40,868 nucleotides of DNA from Cytophagales bacterium. Its GTDB lineage: Bacteria > Bacteroidota > Bacteroidia > Cytophagales > Microscillaceae. A model generated the notes under the pieces. That model did not search any database and was not told where the DNA came from. It saw only the letters and a list, made by a program, of their open reading frames with translations. The DNA lies in the NCBI GenBank assembly GCA_013297825.1, contig JAAFIN010000012.1, positions 1-40,868 on the forward strand. The letters run 5' to 3'. Below, piece after piece: positions 33,801 to 40,868 of this stretch. The position numbers were made by a program, and so were the translations under genes. Each line of letters starts with the position of its first letter. Positions within the stretch are counted from its first letter, which is position 1.

Positions 33801-35478
33801 CTTTTGGCAAATGATAAAGGCTTTCTAAGGTGTCCAAACTCATAATTGGACTTTTTAATTCCACTGCAAAAGGCATTGGTGCAAATTCTTTTTTGGCAAA
33901 AATACTTGGACGTGTCCCCAAATAAACCGACAAATCTGTTACAACTTTTTCACGCAAATAGTCCAAAGGCGGATTGGTAACTTGTGCAAAATTATGATAA
34001 AAATAATCAAAAAAACTACGTGGTTCATCTGAAAAAATCGCCAAACGTGCAGTATCGCCCATTGACCCAATAGGTTCTTTGCCTTCTTTGATAACAGGAA
34101 TTAGGATTTTTTGAATATCCTCTTGGGTATAATTGAATAAATATTTTCTAAGTTGGTGTTTTTGTAAATTTTCTTGTTCAGAAGTTGATTTTAAAAATGT
34201 TTCATCAAAAAAATCATTTACGTTTGTATTTTCAAACGATTTAGGTAATAATTTAAAAAGTCTATCATCAAAATTTGCATCAATATTTTCAGGCGAATGA
34301 CTTGGGTCTCTAAAACTAATTTTGCCTGTTTTGAGATTAACCGTTACGCTATTTCCTGCATCAAGTTTTCCTTTTTGTAAAATTTCTTCATTTTTAATGT
34401 CAAAAGTACCAGCTTCTGAACTTAGAAAAAAATAATCTTTGGTTTTTGTCCATCTACAAGGTCTAAAACCATTTCTATCCAATCTTGCCCCAATATTTTG
34501 CCCATCAGAAAAAGCCATCAACGCAGGCCCGTCCCAAGGCTCCATAGCCCTTCCCCAAAATTTATAAAAAGCATTTTGGATATGTGCAGGAGGCATCATA
34601 ATTGCCAACGCTTCTGCCAACGTTGGAATACTGCTTCTAAATCGCAATGCTTCTACAATTTCGTTCAATGTTCCAGAATCTGAAATGCCTTTTGAAGTCA
34701 AAAGTTCTTCATCAGGAATTCCCATAAGTTTTTCCCTTGCGGTTGCCCAACTTCTATTTCCTGAAATCGTGTTTATTTCGCCATTGTGAGCCACCAATCT
34801 AAAAGGTTGTGCTTTGTCCCAAGTTGTGGAAGTATTGGTGCTAAAACGTCTGTGAAAAAGTGCAAAAGTGGTTTTGTAATTAGGATTTTGTAAATCCAAA
34901 TAAAATTTTGCCAATGCGTCTGCTCTTGTAAGTGCTTTATAAACGATTGTATTGGCGGACAAAGAAGGCAAAAAGAAATCAAATATATTGTATTTTCGTA
35001 ATTGCGTCAAAGCACTTTGTTTTGCCTGGTATAAAAGCGTGTCAAAAGATTCATCAGTGCGACAAAAAGTAGGTCTTTGGATAATAACTTGTAAAATCGT
35101 TGGCAAAGTTTCTAAGGCATCTTCCCCCAAAACCGATTTATCCACAGGCACATCTCTATATGCTAATATTTTTAATCCATAAAACTCCAAAGCACGTTCA
35201 AAAATCTCAATAGAAACCTTTTTTTTGGTCATATCTTGGCTAAAAAACAAGGTTGCAACTGCGATTTTTCCTTTTTCATATCCTAATAATGCAAAAGGAA
35301 TATCAGTCATAATGCCTGCTCCATCGCCTGTGAGCAAATCCGCACTATATGCTCCCCTGTGTTCCACACAACACAATGCTTTACAGGCTTGTTCTAATAT
35401 ATGATAACTTGCTTCTTGTGTAAGGCTTGCCATAAAACCTACACCACAAGCAGATTTTTCAGTAATAATATTTCTCAT
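30883..35478 (-). CDS. gltB: Glutamate synthase large subunit
   Basis: The 1531-residue enzyme transfers the glutamine amide to 2-oxoglutarate. The N-terminal glutamine amidotransferase has its nucleophile at Cys11 (SACGVGFMAS), so a short propeptide is expected. The central and FMN/2-oxoglutarate domains include SGEGGENPYYFKEG, PPPLHDIYSIEDL and the Cys cluster CIMARICEKNTCPTG near residue 1113, the 3Fe-4S ligands. A GXGXG beta-helix closes the protein. Between the FMN and beta-helix domains lies a QNA tripeptide-repeat insertion (about 1280-1311). The last ~14 codons derive from intergenic repeat DNA. No gltD is seen nearby, so electrons may come from a distant small subunit or ferredoxin. 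Confidence 0.97.
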   Translation of the reverse strand: MRNIITEKSACGVGFMASLTQEASYHILEQACKALCCVEHRGAYSADLLTGDGAGIMTDIPFALLGYEKGKIAVATLFFSQDMTKKKVSIEIFERALEFYGLKILAYRDVPVDKSVLGEDALETLPTILQVIIQRPTFCRTDESFDTLLYQAKQSALTQLRKYNIFDFFLPSLSANTIVYKALTRADALAKFYLDLQNPNYKTTFALFHRRFSTNTSTTWDKAQPFRLVAHNGEINTISGNRSWATAREKLMGIPDEELLTSKGISDSGTLNEIVEALRFRSSIPTLAEALAIMMPPAHIQNAFYKFWGRAMEPWDGPALMAFSDGQNIGARLDRNGFRPCRWTKTKDYFFLSSEAGTFDIKNEEILQKGKLDAGNSVTVNLKTGKISFRDPSHSPENIDANFDDRLFKLLPKSFENTNVNDFFDETFLKSTSEQENLQKHQLRKYLFNYTQEDIQKILIPVIKEGKEPIGSMGDTARLAIFSDEPRSFFDYFYHNFAQVTNPPLDYLREKVVTDLSVYLGTRPSIFAKKEFAPMPFAVELKSPIMSLDTLESLYHLPKEIPIKVETIDITFEKSEGLAGFEKALKNIYDQALEKVVKNDASILVLSDRNATFERLPIPVLLALRTCKKAFHAGGVSLRVGMVVESAEIKNTHHISACIAYGASAVCPYFALEMAKFGKEKELEDKDFKDISPKEREQNVIKAYQAGLLKIMSKMGISVVRSYENSQLFTTIGLDFELADTYFVRSTHYLSGIGLPQIVENIIQKAETAQEQAQKQETLHTYLFKEHARGTQGEKHAMTASLSKIIHQLARENSLNLDNPALFETYLKANIAQNPIHIRHLFALKNNKNSKNTEKNIAETQSLESILTTFGAGAMSFGAISAEAQRDIFEAMRVISGRSNSGEGGENPYYFKEGITATIKQIASGRFGVDALYLISSNEYQIKVAQGAKPGEGGQLMAIKVDEHIAKARHSLTNVDLISPPPLHDIYSIEDLKELIYQLKQINPYAKVNVKLVAGAGIGTIAVGVAKAGADIIHISGGDGGTGAATLSSMKHAGIPWEFGLWEAHKALMDNKIRQNVVLRVDGGLHTGQDIITASILGADGFEFGKLLLVAQGCIMARICEKNTCPTGIATHDPRFKAKYQGNANHIVKILTYLAKDIHEKLQLLGISNLKELQGRTDFLEIAENHKDLVEKRNLKLDFILKEKKYQPFFNNNANNPNENLYKNLFDEKLGVLNKQILKDAQKSLQENQDISLEYPIKNTDRAVLATLAGKIAWKEHKSIVQNIQNAQNAQNAQITQNAQNAQKVQSVQNAQNNISTFSKTLKITFEGSAGQGFGVFMTKGMYIKLVGEANDSVAKSASGGKMIIIPPKNTTFEPSENVIIGNCALYGANNGTLYVNGKAGDRFAIRNSGALAVVEGVGLHACEYMTRGKVVILGKTSYNVGSGMTGGELYLYQPNPLMINTEYIAEEEISDDCYMDLKGILVDYFAETQSKTAKNMLENWQIEKVLFKKYVAIKLGIKNVELEMKQPNKV
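30895..30960. repeat. ACAGCC/ATTAGGA repeat inside the 3' end of gltB
   Basis: Read on the minus strand, this stretch has ATTAGGAATTA, then GGAATTAGAAATGAAACAGC and CAAATAA, the same two repeat types seen between genes. It encodes the tail KNVELEMKQPNK of GltB. Confidence 0.7.
31540..31638. repeat. Minisatellite coding for QNA repeats in gltB
   Basis: Nine-base units of the type TTTTGAGCA, perfect or nearly so, are repeated about ten times. On the coding strand they give QNA/QNI/QSV tripeptides. The unit is a multiple of three, so copy-number changes would keep the frame. Confidence 0.85.
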
Positions 35479-35509
35479 TTTTAGATAAAACTTGTATATA
35501 CAATTTTAA

Positions 35510-35610
35510 GGAGTCAGTAATCAGGAAACAGTAGTCAGGGGTCAGTAATCAGGTATTATTTATCCCTTTTTCCTGATACCTTTCTCCTGATACCTTTCTC
35601 CTGACACCTT
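35510..35610. repeat. TCAG-family inverted repeat cluster upstream of gltB
   Basis: GTCAGTAATCAGGAAACAGT and related units (35514-35553) face CCTGATACC/CCTGACACC units (35571-35608), allowing a large imperfect stem. It is the same family as 2504-2547 and 22523-22550. The remaining gap to 35749 is AT-rich and shows nothing else. Confidence 0.6.
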
Positions 35611-35749
35611 TTGTATTTTGTATTATTCCAAGATTTTTTTTAATTATTTTTATAAATTATTATTTTGATATATGAGATAAAACATTATTATATTTTGTTT
35701 AATAATATTTTTTCAAGCAAAATTATAATAAGTAATTAAAAAAGCAAGT

Positions 35750-35810
35750 TTTTATATGTTTTTAAGATGAAATTTTTGAGAAAATTTTTCTGCACACGTT
35801 GCCAATTTTG
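35750..35810. repeat. 61-bp direct repeat, copy 1
   Basis: It starts TTTTATATGTTTTTAAGATG and ends CACACGTTGCCAATTTTG. It matches 37462-37522 with a single mismatch (G to A). It lies 84 bp upstream of the rhomboid gene. Confidence 0.95.
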
Positions 35811-35837
35811 TTTTTTTTTGTTTTTATTTTAATTTTA
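35807..35837 (+). promoter_or_regulatory. Promoter candidate for the rhomboid gene
   Basis: TTTG at 35807-35810 is the last four bases of the 61-bp repeat. It is followed after 19 nt by TAATTTTA (35830-35837), seven of eight matches to the -7 consensus. Confidence 0.4.
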
Positions 35838-35894
35838 CATTCCTTTTAAATAAATAGATTTCAAATTACCGTTTTTTAACAAATACTTTCAAAA

Positions 35895-37349
35895 ATGAAC
35901 CACATCAAAAATTTTCAATTAAGCGAATTAGAATTAACCACACAACATTTTTTGGTACTTGCAATAGAAACAACAGAGAAAATAGGCTGGGACGTACAAC
36001 ATATAAATAAACAACAAATTATTGCATACACAAAAAATGATGGTTTATTTTTTGAAATAACAATAAAAATAGAAAATGATGTTGCACATTTGAACAGTGC
36101 CTCAATGAAAGAAGATGGATTAGTGGATTGGGGTTATAACAAAAAAAATGTTTATGATTTTGTAGCTATTTTTGATGAAATGAAATCCACATTCACAAAA
36201 GAAGAACTTGATGAAAAATTTAAAAACCTTGAAGAACAAATTGCCTTGAATGAGAAAAATATTTTCAATGTTGTTCCTCCCAAACAAACAAATGTTGTCA
36301 AAGATTTTTTATCAATTTTTATTCCAACCAAAGATTTTTTTGTTACACCAATTCTTATAAATATAAATATTGCTATATTTATTTTGATGATTATGAGTGG
36401 CGTGCATATTATTTCACCCACAGGAGAGAGTTTGATAAATTGGGGTGCAAATTTCAAACTTTATACCTTAGATGGACAATGGTGGAGATTAATGATGAGT
36501 TGTTTTTTGCACATTGGTATTTTACATCTTTTGATGAATATGTACGCACTTTTGTATATTGGTATTTTATTAGAACCTCTTTTAGGGAAATCAAGATTTA
36601 TTTCAGCATATTTATTGACAGGTTTATCAGGAAGTGTAGCAAGTTTATGGTGGAATGATATGGTGATAAGTGCAGGTGCATCAGGAGCAATTTTTGGAAT
36701 GTATGGCGTTTTTTTTGCATTATTAACTACTAATTTGATAGAAAAAGATGCACGTCAAGCATTTATGTCAAGTATTATGTTGTTTATTGGTTATAATCTT
36801 GTTGCAGGCTTGGGCAAAGATGGTGTTGATAATGCTGCACACATTGGAGGACTTTTGAGTGGATTATTCATTGGATATATGTTTTTTACAAGCCTCAAAG
36901 AAAATGAAAATAAAAAAATGAAATACATCATAATTGCTACAATATCTGTCTTTATTTTGGTTGTGTCTTTTGTGGTTTATTTGATTGTCCCAAACAACAT
37001 AAAATATTATAATAATAAGTTTGAAGAATTTAGTTTGTTGGAAAAATCTGCATTGGAAGCTATAAAAAACATTGAAAATACACCAAAAGAAGAAACATTA
37101 GAAAATTTGCAAAAAGGTATTTTTAATTGGATAAAAAGTAAAAAAATTATAGAAGATTTACAAAAATTAAATTTTTCAAGTAATTTACAAAAAAGGAATG
37201 AAAAGCTAAAAAAATATTGTGAATTGCGAATCAATAGTTATGAATTATTGCGCAAAGCTATTTCAGAAGACAGTGATAAATATAATAAAAAATTGAGTTT
37301 TTGTAATACTCAGATTGAAACTATATTGTCTGAATTAAGTAAAGAATAA
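35895..37349 (+). CDS. Rhomboid-family intramembrane serine protease
   Basis: The 484-residue protein has an N-terminal soluble domain (about 1-145, alpha/beta with a Lys/Glu helix), then six or seven membrane helices. Rhomboid signatures are RLMMSCFLHIGILHLLMNMYAL, GASGAIFG with the catalytic Ser263, and AAHIGGLLSGLFIGYMFF with the catalytic His316. A C-terminal charged helical tail runs from about 375. It should cleave membrane proteins within the bilayer; substrates are unknown. It is a single gene bracketed by 61-bp direct repeats at 35750-35810 and 37462-37522, which suggests that it arrived or was duplicated as a unit. Confidence 0.93.
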   Translation: MNHIKNFQLSELELTTQHFLVLAIETTEKIGWDVQHINKQQIIAYTKNDGLFFEITIKIENDVAHLNSASMKEDGLVDWGYNKKNVYDFVAIFDEMKSTFTKEELDEKFKNLEEQIALNEKNIFNVVPPKQTNVVKDFLSIFIPTKDFFVTPILININIAIFILMIMSGVHIISPTGESLINWGANFKLYTLDGQWWRLMMSCFLHIGILHLLMNMYALLYIGILLEPLLGKSRFISAYLLTGLSGSVASLWWNDMVISAGASGAIFGMYGVFFALLTTNLIEKDARQAFMSSIMLFIGYNLVAGLGKDGVDNAAHIGGLLSGLFIGYMFFTSLKENENKKMKYIIIATISVFILVVSFVVYLIVPNNIKYYNNKFEEFSLLEKSALEAIKNIENTPKEETLENLQKGIFNWIKSKKIIEDLQKLNFSSNLQKRNEKLKKYCELRINSYELLRKAISEDSDKYNKKLSFCNTQIETILSELSKE

Positions 37350-37461
37350 TTCAAATGTGTTTTTATTTTTACAAATCAAAAACACTTTTCTCTTTTCATA
37401 TTTTTCACTAAGAAAATGTTTTTATGGTTACCATTAAATTTCATTATTTCAAGTTTTAAAC

Positions 37462-37522
37462 TTTTATATGTTTTTAAAATGAAATTTTTGAGAAAATTTT
37501 TCTGCACACGTTGCCAATTTTG
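37462..37522. repeat. 61-bp direct repeat, copy 2
   Basis: One mismatch to 35750-35810. It lies 112 bp after the rhomboid stop and 231 bp before the next gene, on the same strand. A GGTTTAAGGTTTAAAATTTA simple repeat follows. Confidence 0.95.
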
Positions 37523-37589
37523 GGTTTAAGGTTTAAAATTTAAGGTTCAAAATTTAATTATTTATAAAAATGTCTTTAAATTAACTAAA

Positions 37590-37637
37590 TTTTTTTGATA
37601 ATTTTTTTGATAATTTTTTTGATAATTTTTTTGATAA
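37590..37637. repeat. Four perfect 12-bp tandem repeats
   Basis: TTTTTTTGATAA is repeated four times without error, 116 bp upstream of the next start codon. A TTAACTTTAC just after it (37671-37680) includes a seven-of-eight match to the -7 element. Confidence 0.9.
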
Positions 37638-37753
37638 TTTTTTTTTATAGGTAAAATACAATTATTTTTTTTAACTTTACTCAAATAAAAACTTAAATAA
37701 AAGTTTAAGTAAAAAATAACCTTTTTAAATTCAAACAATCATCAATAAAAAAT

Positions 37754-38947
37754 ATGCTAACATTTACTTTTTCCAAAGTTTTAAAAATAGAAAAACAAAC
37801 TGACAAACTTGTTTTTAGAGGTGAAAACAGTACATCAAAAGTAGTTATGTCTATGATTTATGTATATTTGCTATATTTTGCGATTGTTTTTTTGTCTATT
37901 CTTAGCAAAAACATAGAAATATTAGCTTTTGTATTGCTTGTAGGGATAATAGTTTTAATGTTTCTTTCTGTAATTGTTATTTTGACAGCAAATTCTTATA
38001 ATCCTATTGTTTATTTAGAATTTTCACATAAAGGGGTATTTTCTTCTAAAAAAAGTGAAAAAAACATTGATTTATATTTGGAAAGGGCTGATATTCAAAA
38101 ATTTCAAATTGTTCAAACACAAACCTCCAAAAAAACAAAAGTATTTGTTTTTGTCAATGGGCTTCCAAGAGCTTTTGCTTATTTTGAATTAACAGAAAAG
38201 GTAGATATTAATGATTGGGAAACGCTTTTGGCATCTTATTGGGAAACGTGGGGCTTACAACTCAAAAATAAAAATACACACGACGACAAATCAGAATTAT
38301 TATTGGAAGAAAAACCTGAAATATCTGAAATTCTCAAAACAACAAATGTTTCGCCAACAAACGAAAACATTTCATCACTTTCTGCTTTTGCAGCTACTTT
38401 TTTGGAAGATGATGATTATTTTGTTATCAACACTGACACAGCCCTCACAAAAACGATTTCTATTTTTATATTTGTTATAAGTGCTTTTTTAGCATTTATA
38501 TTTACAGGTATATTTATCGCAACCATAGATTTTTATTCCTTGATTCCTTTGGCTGTTTGTTTGTTTTTTGTGGGCATTGCAGGATACGGATTATTTATAT
38601 ATGATGCCCCACAACAAATTTTGGTGAATAAATCCAAAAAAACAATTTTACTCAAATACAAAAGAAAAGAGCTTTTGATAGAAAATACTAACATCAAAAG
38701 TTTGCATTTTATAGGACAAGCACACAGAAATAAATCATCTGTGAATTATTATGTTGAAATCACTTTGGAAACAAAAGACAAAAATATTGTATCAATTATA
38801 ACACTTTCACCAAAACTTTCTTTTGGTTTTAATGAAAATACACAAAATTCTATGTATGTGTATGGGCAAGGTATTTTATTGGCTGATAAATTAAGTGATA
38901 TTTTGGGTGTAAAATATGATTGGAAAGATGATTGGAAAAATGTTTAG
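37754..38947 (+). CDS. Membrane protein with two similar halves, unknown function
   Basis: The 397-residue protein is not recognised. Two hydrophobic hairpins (about residues 33-80 and 235-287) are each followed by a beta-rich soluble segment (VYLEFSHKGVFSSKKSEKNI...; QILVNKSKKTILLKYKRKEL...). Each segment ends near a W/Y-rich helix (ASYWETWGLQL; SDILGVKYDWK). This suggests an internal duplication of a hairpin plus PH-like domain, as in some bacterial membrane-associated PH proteins. A polar linker (about 180-215) joins the halves. It lies just outside the second 61-bp repeat and is probably the resident gene at that site. Confidence 0.78.
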   Translation: MLTFTFSKVLKIEKQTDKLVFRGENSTSKVVMSMIYVYLLYFAIVFLSILSKNIEILAFVLLVGIIVLMFLSVIVILTANSYNPIVYLEFSHKGVFSSKKSEKNIDLYLERADIQKFQIVQTQTSKKTKVFVFVNGLPRAFAYFELTEKVDINDWETLLASYWETWGLQLKNKNTHDDKSELLLEEKPEISEILKTTNVSPTNENISSLSAFAATFLEDDDYFVINTDTALTKTISIFIFVISAFLAFIFTGIFIATIDFYSLIPLAVCLFFVGIAGYGLFIYDAPQQILVNKSKKTILLKYKRKELLIENTNIKSLHFIGQAHRNKSSVNYYVEITLETKDKNIVSIITLSPKLSFGFNENTQNSMYVYGQGILLADKLSDILGVKYDWKDDWKNV

Positions 38948-39021
38948 GGCAATTACAAAGTCTTTTTTATTTCCTTAAATTTATTTTTTATATTTACGGT
39001 TTTATCATTCCATCAAAAAAA

Positions 39022-39699
39022 ATGAATTATCAAATCATAAAAGACGAAACTTTATTACGTGAATTTATTGCGTGGTTGCCTGATTTATTGCCTCACGAAA
39101 CCTATTATGTAAGCCTTTTTGCACGTAACAAATACGCCAAAGAAATCAAAGCAGACAAAGCTCAACTCAAAAGATTTACTGCCTCCAAAGAATATTTATT
39201 TGCCAAAATAAAACAACTTGAATGTGAAATAGGAAGTTATACACAAGACCAAAATCCTATTCCACAACAAGCATTGGCACTTTATATCACGCCTAATCCA
39301 CGTGATTTGGTAAAAGCTACCAAAGAATCTTTAATTGAATTTGCAAAACTTATCACACTTCCACAATACAATGGTTACAATCCACATCAGGAAGTAATGA
39401 CACAATTACAAAAATGTCATAGCAGAAAAATTTATTTTGATTTGGATTTTGATAAAGTGGATTTAGAAACTACACGCCAAGCCATTGCACAATATATCAA
39501 TATGGATTGTGTCAATATTCTTCGCACACACGGTGGTTTTCACGTGTTGATAGAAATGGAAAAATTAGATAAATCTTTTGAAAAATCTTGGTACAAAAAT
39601 CTTACATCTTTGGCTGGTTGTGATGTGCGAGGTGATAATCTTGTGCCTGTTCCTGGTTGCACACAAGGGAATTTTGTGCCATTTTTTGAAAAAAAATAA
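39022..39699 (+). CDS. Hypothetical protein with primase-like C-terminal pattern
   Basis: The product has 225 residues from the ATG at 39022; an in-frame start at 38932 would overlap the previous gene and add a hydrophobic stretch. The N-terminal half is helical (EFIAWLPDLLPHETYYVSLFARNKY). The C-terminal half has KIYFDLDFDKVD, NILRTHGGFHVLIEM and LVPVPGCTQGNFVPFF. An acidic strand followed by a [RT]-x-GG-[FY]-H strand recalls archaeo-eukaryotic primase-like (AEP) folds, but no full motif set was recognised. It follows the membrane-protein gene by 74 bp on the same strand. Function unknown. Confidence 0.75.
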   Translation: MNYQIIKDETLLREFIAWLPDLLPHETYYVSLFARNKYAKEIKADKAQLKRFTASKEYLFAKIKQLECEIGSYTQDQNPIPQQALALYITPNPRDLVKATKESLIEFAKLITLPQYNGYNPHQEVMTQLQKCHSRKIYFDLDFDKVDLETTRQAIAQYINMDCVNILRTHGGFHVLIEMEKLDKSFEKSWYKNLTSLAGCDVRGDNLVPVPGCTQGNFVPFFEKK

Positions 39700-39763
39700 T
39701 CATTTTTTTGTTTTTTGAGATAGTTTTTTGTATTTTTAAACCAAAAAATAATAAGTAAAATAA

Positions 39764-39865
39764 AACCCCACCCCTTGCCCCTCCCCAGAGGGGAGGGGAA
39801 TATAATACATATATTATCAACGCATTGCGAAAAGCCCTCCCCTCTGGGGAGGGTTGGGTGGGGTT
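39764..39865. repeat. GC-rich inverted repeat
   Basis: Arms 39764-39797 (AACCCCACCCC, CCCTCCCCAGAGGGGAGGG) and 39835-39865 (CCCTCCCCTCTGGGGAGGG, TGGGTGGGGTT) pair closely. Each also contains its own CCTCCCC/GGGGAGG palindrome. It is far richer in GC than anything around it and of a type recurring between genes in many bacterial genomes. It ends 18 bp before the PP2C start. Confidence 0.85.
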
Positions 39866-39883
39866 CAACTAAACAACTCAACA

Positions 39884-40868
39884 ATGTTACAAAATACACT
39901 TTTTCGTTTTGGAAATCATACACACGTAGGACAAGTAAGAAGCCAAAATGAGGATTATATGGGATTTTTTGAAAATGAAAATGGTGCTTGTTTCGTGGTG
40001 TGTGATGGAATGGGCGGACACAAAGGCGGTGCAGTTGCGTCCCAAACTGCGGTACAAGCCATCAGAGAATATTTTGAACGTCAATATTACGAACACGTCC
40101 CTGATGCTCTCACAGAAGCCATACAATACGCCAATCATCTTATTTACGAAAAAGCCACCCAAAACCTTGACCTGCAAGGTATGGGAACTACCTGCGTAAT
40201 GCTTTTGGTGCGTGCTGATGAGGTTTATTATGCACACGTGGGCGACAGTAGAATATATGGTTATTTTATGAAAGCACTTCACCGCCTTACCAAAGACCAT
40301 TCTTACGTACAAGAACTTGTGGATAAAGGCGTGATAACTGAGGAACAAATGGAAACACACCCACGCAAAAATCAAATATTGCGAGCTTTGGGCGTAGAGC
40401 CTTATGTGTTGGTAGATGTGTGTTCGCAGTCATTGCACCCACAACGAGGTGATGCGTTTTTGTTGTGTTCTGATGGATTGAATGGACTTGTGAGTGATGC
40501 AGGCATCAAAGATATTTTGCAAAAACCTTTTGACCTCCAAACCAAATGCCTTGAACTTGTAAATACCGCCAATGCACTCGGAGGACACGATAATATCACC
40601 GTCCAACTTGTAGAATTTGTGCGAGATACTTCGGTAAAATTAGCCCAAAAAGAACACAAAAATTTTGGGCGTACCCAAGAAGAACCTATTTATAACACTG
40701 AAAACGACCAAACTGAAAATAAACAAGCACATTTTTCGGAAGAAAAAAAAAAAACAATAAATCCTGAACGTATTAAACCCATTGCAGAAGAAAAAATAGA
40801 AAGAGAAGAAAAATTTAGCCAAATCATAGAAGGAGATATTCCAGAAGATTATGACTTTAAACCTATGT
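39884..40868 (+). CDS. PP2C-family serine/threonine phosphatase (partial, runs off the end)
   Basis: Open from the ATG at 39884 to the window edge (328 codons, no stop). A PP2C (PPM) catalytic domain fills the first ~245 residues: QNEDYMG at 21-27, VCDGMGGHKGG at 39-49, GMGTTCVMLL, YYAHVGDSRIYG, FLLCSDGLNGL and GGHDNITVQL. All the expected metal-binding aspartates are present. It should dephosphorylate Ser/Thr in a Mn/Mg-dependent way, typically opposing a Hanks-type kinase such as PrkC/PknB; none is in the window. After the domain comes a Glu/Lys/Asn-rich tail, so the full protein is longer, perhaps with a membrane or binding part. Confidence 0.93.
   Translation, partial: MLQNTLFRFGNHTHVGQVRSQNEDYMGFFENENGACFVVCDGMGGHKGGAVASQTAVQAIREYFERQYYEHVPDALTEAIQYANHLIYEKATQNLDLQGMGTTCVMLLVRADEVYYAHVGDSRIYGYFMKALHRLTKDHSYVQELVDKGVITEEQMETHPRKNQILRALGVEPYVLVDVCSQSLHPQRGDAFLLCSDGLNGLVSDAGIKDILQKPFDLQTKCLELVNTANALGGHDNITVQLVEFVRDTSVKLAQKEHKNFGRTQEEPIYNTENDQTENKQAHFSEEKKKTINPERIKPIAEEKIEREEKFSQIIEGDIPEDYDFKPM

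Noticed and set aside
35767-35830. Mini-frame MKFLRKFFCTRCQF in both 61-bp repeats, possible leader peptide
   Set aside because: The two copies diverge directly after the repeat, and no downstream coupling is visible. A leader-peptide role cannot be supported.
39540-39923. Minus-strand frame with PTLPRGEG / PSPLGRGKGWG peptide
   Set aside because: It is the translation of the GC-rich inverted repeat plus the antisense of the preceding gene, not a protein.
1-40868. tRNA or rRNA genes, prophage genes, integrases, riboswitches
   Set aside because: None seen on either strand by reading; short or divergent cases could be missed without a search program.

Overview
The window comes from a low-GC member of the Bacteroidota, most likely a Cytophagales-type organism. 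Evidence for this is the TTTG / TAnnTTTG promoter elements, the lack of clear Shine-Dalgarno sites, WG-repeat and lamin-tail secreted proteins, a beta-propeller/OmpA fusion, and a Bacteroidota-type RelE toxin. No tRNA, rRNA, CRISPR array, integrase or intact insertion sequence was seen. It reads as chromosome in which housekeeping genes alternate with small accessory cassettes.

Layout. 1-4020: tail of a 3-hydroxyacyl-CoA dehydrogenase gene, then on the minus strand pyrF, atpH, a RelE-type toxin-antitoxin pair and atpA. The F-ATPase cluster is split, and the TA pair between atpH and atpA has its own terminator-like hairpin, promoter and palindromic operator. 4020-9300: an alpha/beta hydrolase, a UDP-sugar 4-epimerase and a large WG-repeat protein. 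9350-12910: a tight three-gene minus-strand operon (DUF262 protein, DUF3696-type AAA ATPase, unknown protein), a candidate defence operon. 13230-18600: propeller/OmpA protein, methyltransferase, FeS-type photolyase/cryptochrome and a small Cys-containing orphan. 18660-25350: lepA, a UbiB-type kinase, then an ATPase plus Toprim-like pair bracketed by perfect 60-bp direct repeats, then 5-formyltetrahydrofolate cyclo-ligase. 25490-29310: a lamin-tail secreted protein and an Rpn-type nuclease/transposase gene with a tandem duplicate of its 3' end. 29410-35480: ammonium transporter and glutamate synthase large subunit (nitrogen assimilation). 35750-40868: a rhomboid protease bracketed by 61-bp direct repeats, a two-halved membrane protein, a primase-like hypothetical and the start of a PP2C phosphatase.

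The intergenic DNA is unusually structured. There are dispersed AT-rich repeats carrying an ACAGCC core, tandem ATTAGGA heptamers, TCAG-type hairpins, perfect 33-34 bp palindromes and a GC-rich inverted repeat. Several genes end inside these repeats, so the repeats supply stop codons and even C-terminal residues (OmpA-type gene, methyltransferase, gltB).

The two strongest leads are (1) two separate accessory cassettes, ATPase/Toprim-like and rhomboid, each bracketed by a ~60-bp direct repeat and sitting upstream of a resident gene that keeps its own copy of the repeat; and (2) the DUF262/AAA/unknown operon, whose third protein has a C-terminus faintly like the colicin E3 RNase domain.
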